From assembly GCF_000483485.1 (NCBI RefSeq), contig NZ_KI519609.1, forward strand, positions 293,026 through 357,025: DNA of 64,000 nucleotides, given 5' to 3'. The notes below the pieces were generated by a model. It was given only the letters and a program-made list of their open reading frames with translations, had not been told where the DNA came from and made no database searches. Positions 63,505-64,000 of this stretch are shown here, piece by piece. Source of the DNA: Thiomicrorhabdus chilensis DSM 12352. GTDB taxonomy: Bacteria; Pseudomonadota; Gammaproteobacteria; Thiomicrospirales; Thiomicrospiraceae. Position 1 is the stretch's first letter. Every line of letters begins with the position of its first letter. Both the position numbers and the translations under genes were made by a program.

Positions 63505-64000
63505 TTAGACCGCGTACCAAACTGCAAAATAGTGGCTGAAACTGCCGCCCAGTACAAACAGGTGCCAGATCAGATGGCCATAAGGCAGGCGCGAATCGGT
63601 CAGGTAAAACAGGATGCCGAAACTGTAGCAAAGCCCGCCCGCCAAAAGCCACAATAATCCCGTGGTCGCCACATTCTCCATAAGCGGCTGGATTGCGATG
63701 ACAATCATCCACCCCATCAGCAAATAGAGGGCATTGTAAAAAATAGGGCGGGTGGCGCCGTCGAACAGCTTGAGCACGATCCCGATCAATGCCAGTCCCC
63801 AGATAATACCAAACAGCGTCCAGCCCCATGCACCGTTCAGAAGACCCAAGGTGAAAGGGGTGTAGGTTCCGGCAATCAGCAGGAAAATCAGCGAGTGGTC
63901 AATCGCCTGAAAGATCCGTTTGGCTCTACCCGGTGGCATGGCATGATAAAGCGTGGAACTCAAATACAGTAGTATCAGCGTTGCGCAGAAAATGCTGACT
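63505..64000 (-). CDS. Hemolysin III / PAQR family membrane protein (N-terminus beyond window)
   Basis: At least 165 residues are visible, with the frame open to the window edge. Landmarks of the HlyIII/YqfA family are SSTLYHAMP, AIDHSLIFLLIAGTYTPFTLG and the C-terminal GHLIWHLFVLGGSFSHYFAV, which hold the conserved Ser/His/Asp and His-x3-His residues of the putative zinc site. At least six helices are seen. The protein is partial because its start lies to the right of position 64000. Confidence 0.9.
   Translation of the reverse strand, partial: VSIFCATLILLYLSSTLYHAMPPGRAKRIFQAIDHSLIFLLIAGTYTPFTLGLLNGAWGWTLFGIIWGLALIGIVLKLFDGATRPIFYNALYLLMGWMIVIAIQPLMENVATTGLLWLLAGGLCYSFGILFYLTDSRLPYGHLIWHLFVLGGSFSHYFAVWYAV

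Overview
This window looks like a chromosomal segment of a sulfur-oxidising gammaproteobacterium, most plausibly of the Thiomicrospira/Hydrogenovibrio/Thiomicrorhabdus group. The evidence is two complete flavocytochrome c sulfide dehydrogenase (FCSD) modules, several c-type cytochromes, many c-di-GMP enzymes, and a gammaproteobacterial housekeeping backbone. The genus is inference; I could not search a database. Base composition looks close to 50% GC and coding density is high. I see no rRNA, CRISPR array, prophage or complete insertion sequence.

Layout. 1-4.1 kb: ftsY (cut by the left edge) divergent from two M16 peptidase genes. 4.1-9.5 kb: glycosyltransferase, EAL phosphodiesterase, a decayed Na+/solute symporter, and a PAS4-GGDEF-EAL sensor. 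9.7-14.1 kb: DUF4395 membrane protein, the ovothiol pair ovoA/ovoB, and tRNA-Arg(CCT). 14.2-19.1 kb: LysE exporter, alpha/beta hydrolase, CPXCG protein, pdxH, AhpD-like protein, unknown cupin-like protein, PAS-GGDEF. 19.3-24.6 kb: selD-selU, rluF, a CvfB-like RNA-binding protein, and a globin-coupled diguanylate cyclase. 24.8-27.9 kb: rsmD, DUF2789, coaD, lipoprotein, HPP membrane protein. 28.1-31.7 kb: a molybdate locus (modE-like regulator, modABC) with shared operator-like repeats. 31.7-36.5 kb: mutM, a small unknown gene, a solute-binding/PAS/GGDEF sensor, rpmG, rpmB. 36.7-44.1 kb: di-haem lipoprotein, two PhoX/DUF839 lipoproteins, a Lit/DUF1461-like membrane protein, radC. 44.2-48.5 kb: thioesterase flanked by two MITE-like elements, then an MscK-type channel. 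48.8-54.1 kb: two cytochrome + FCSD-flavoprotein modules, a third MITE-like element, and a membrane-anchored LuxR-type regulator. 54.2-64 kb: coaBC (dfp), porin, BCCT transporter, MarC, ChrA, MFS, a beta-propeller protein, and a HlyIII/PAQR protein (cut by the right edge).

The housekeeping genes coaD(+), mutM(-), rpmG(-), rpmB(-), radC(-), dfp(+) keep, from memory, the order and strands of the compact E. coli cluster, but are spread over about 30 kb by accessory islands (molybdate uptake, PhoX/cytochrome, sulfide oxidation).

The most striking non-genic signal is the 8-bp palindrome CAGGCCTG. I count 32 perfect copies, where about one is expected by chance. They are enriched in intergenic DNA, in terminator stems and in protein N-termini or linkers. 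The second is a family of roughly 185-280 bp elements with terminal inverted repeats. Two of these share one structured core but carry different ends.
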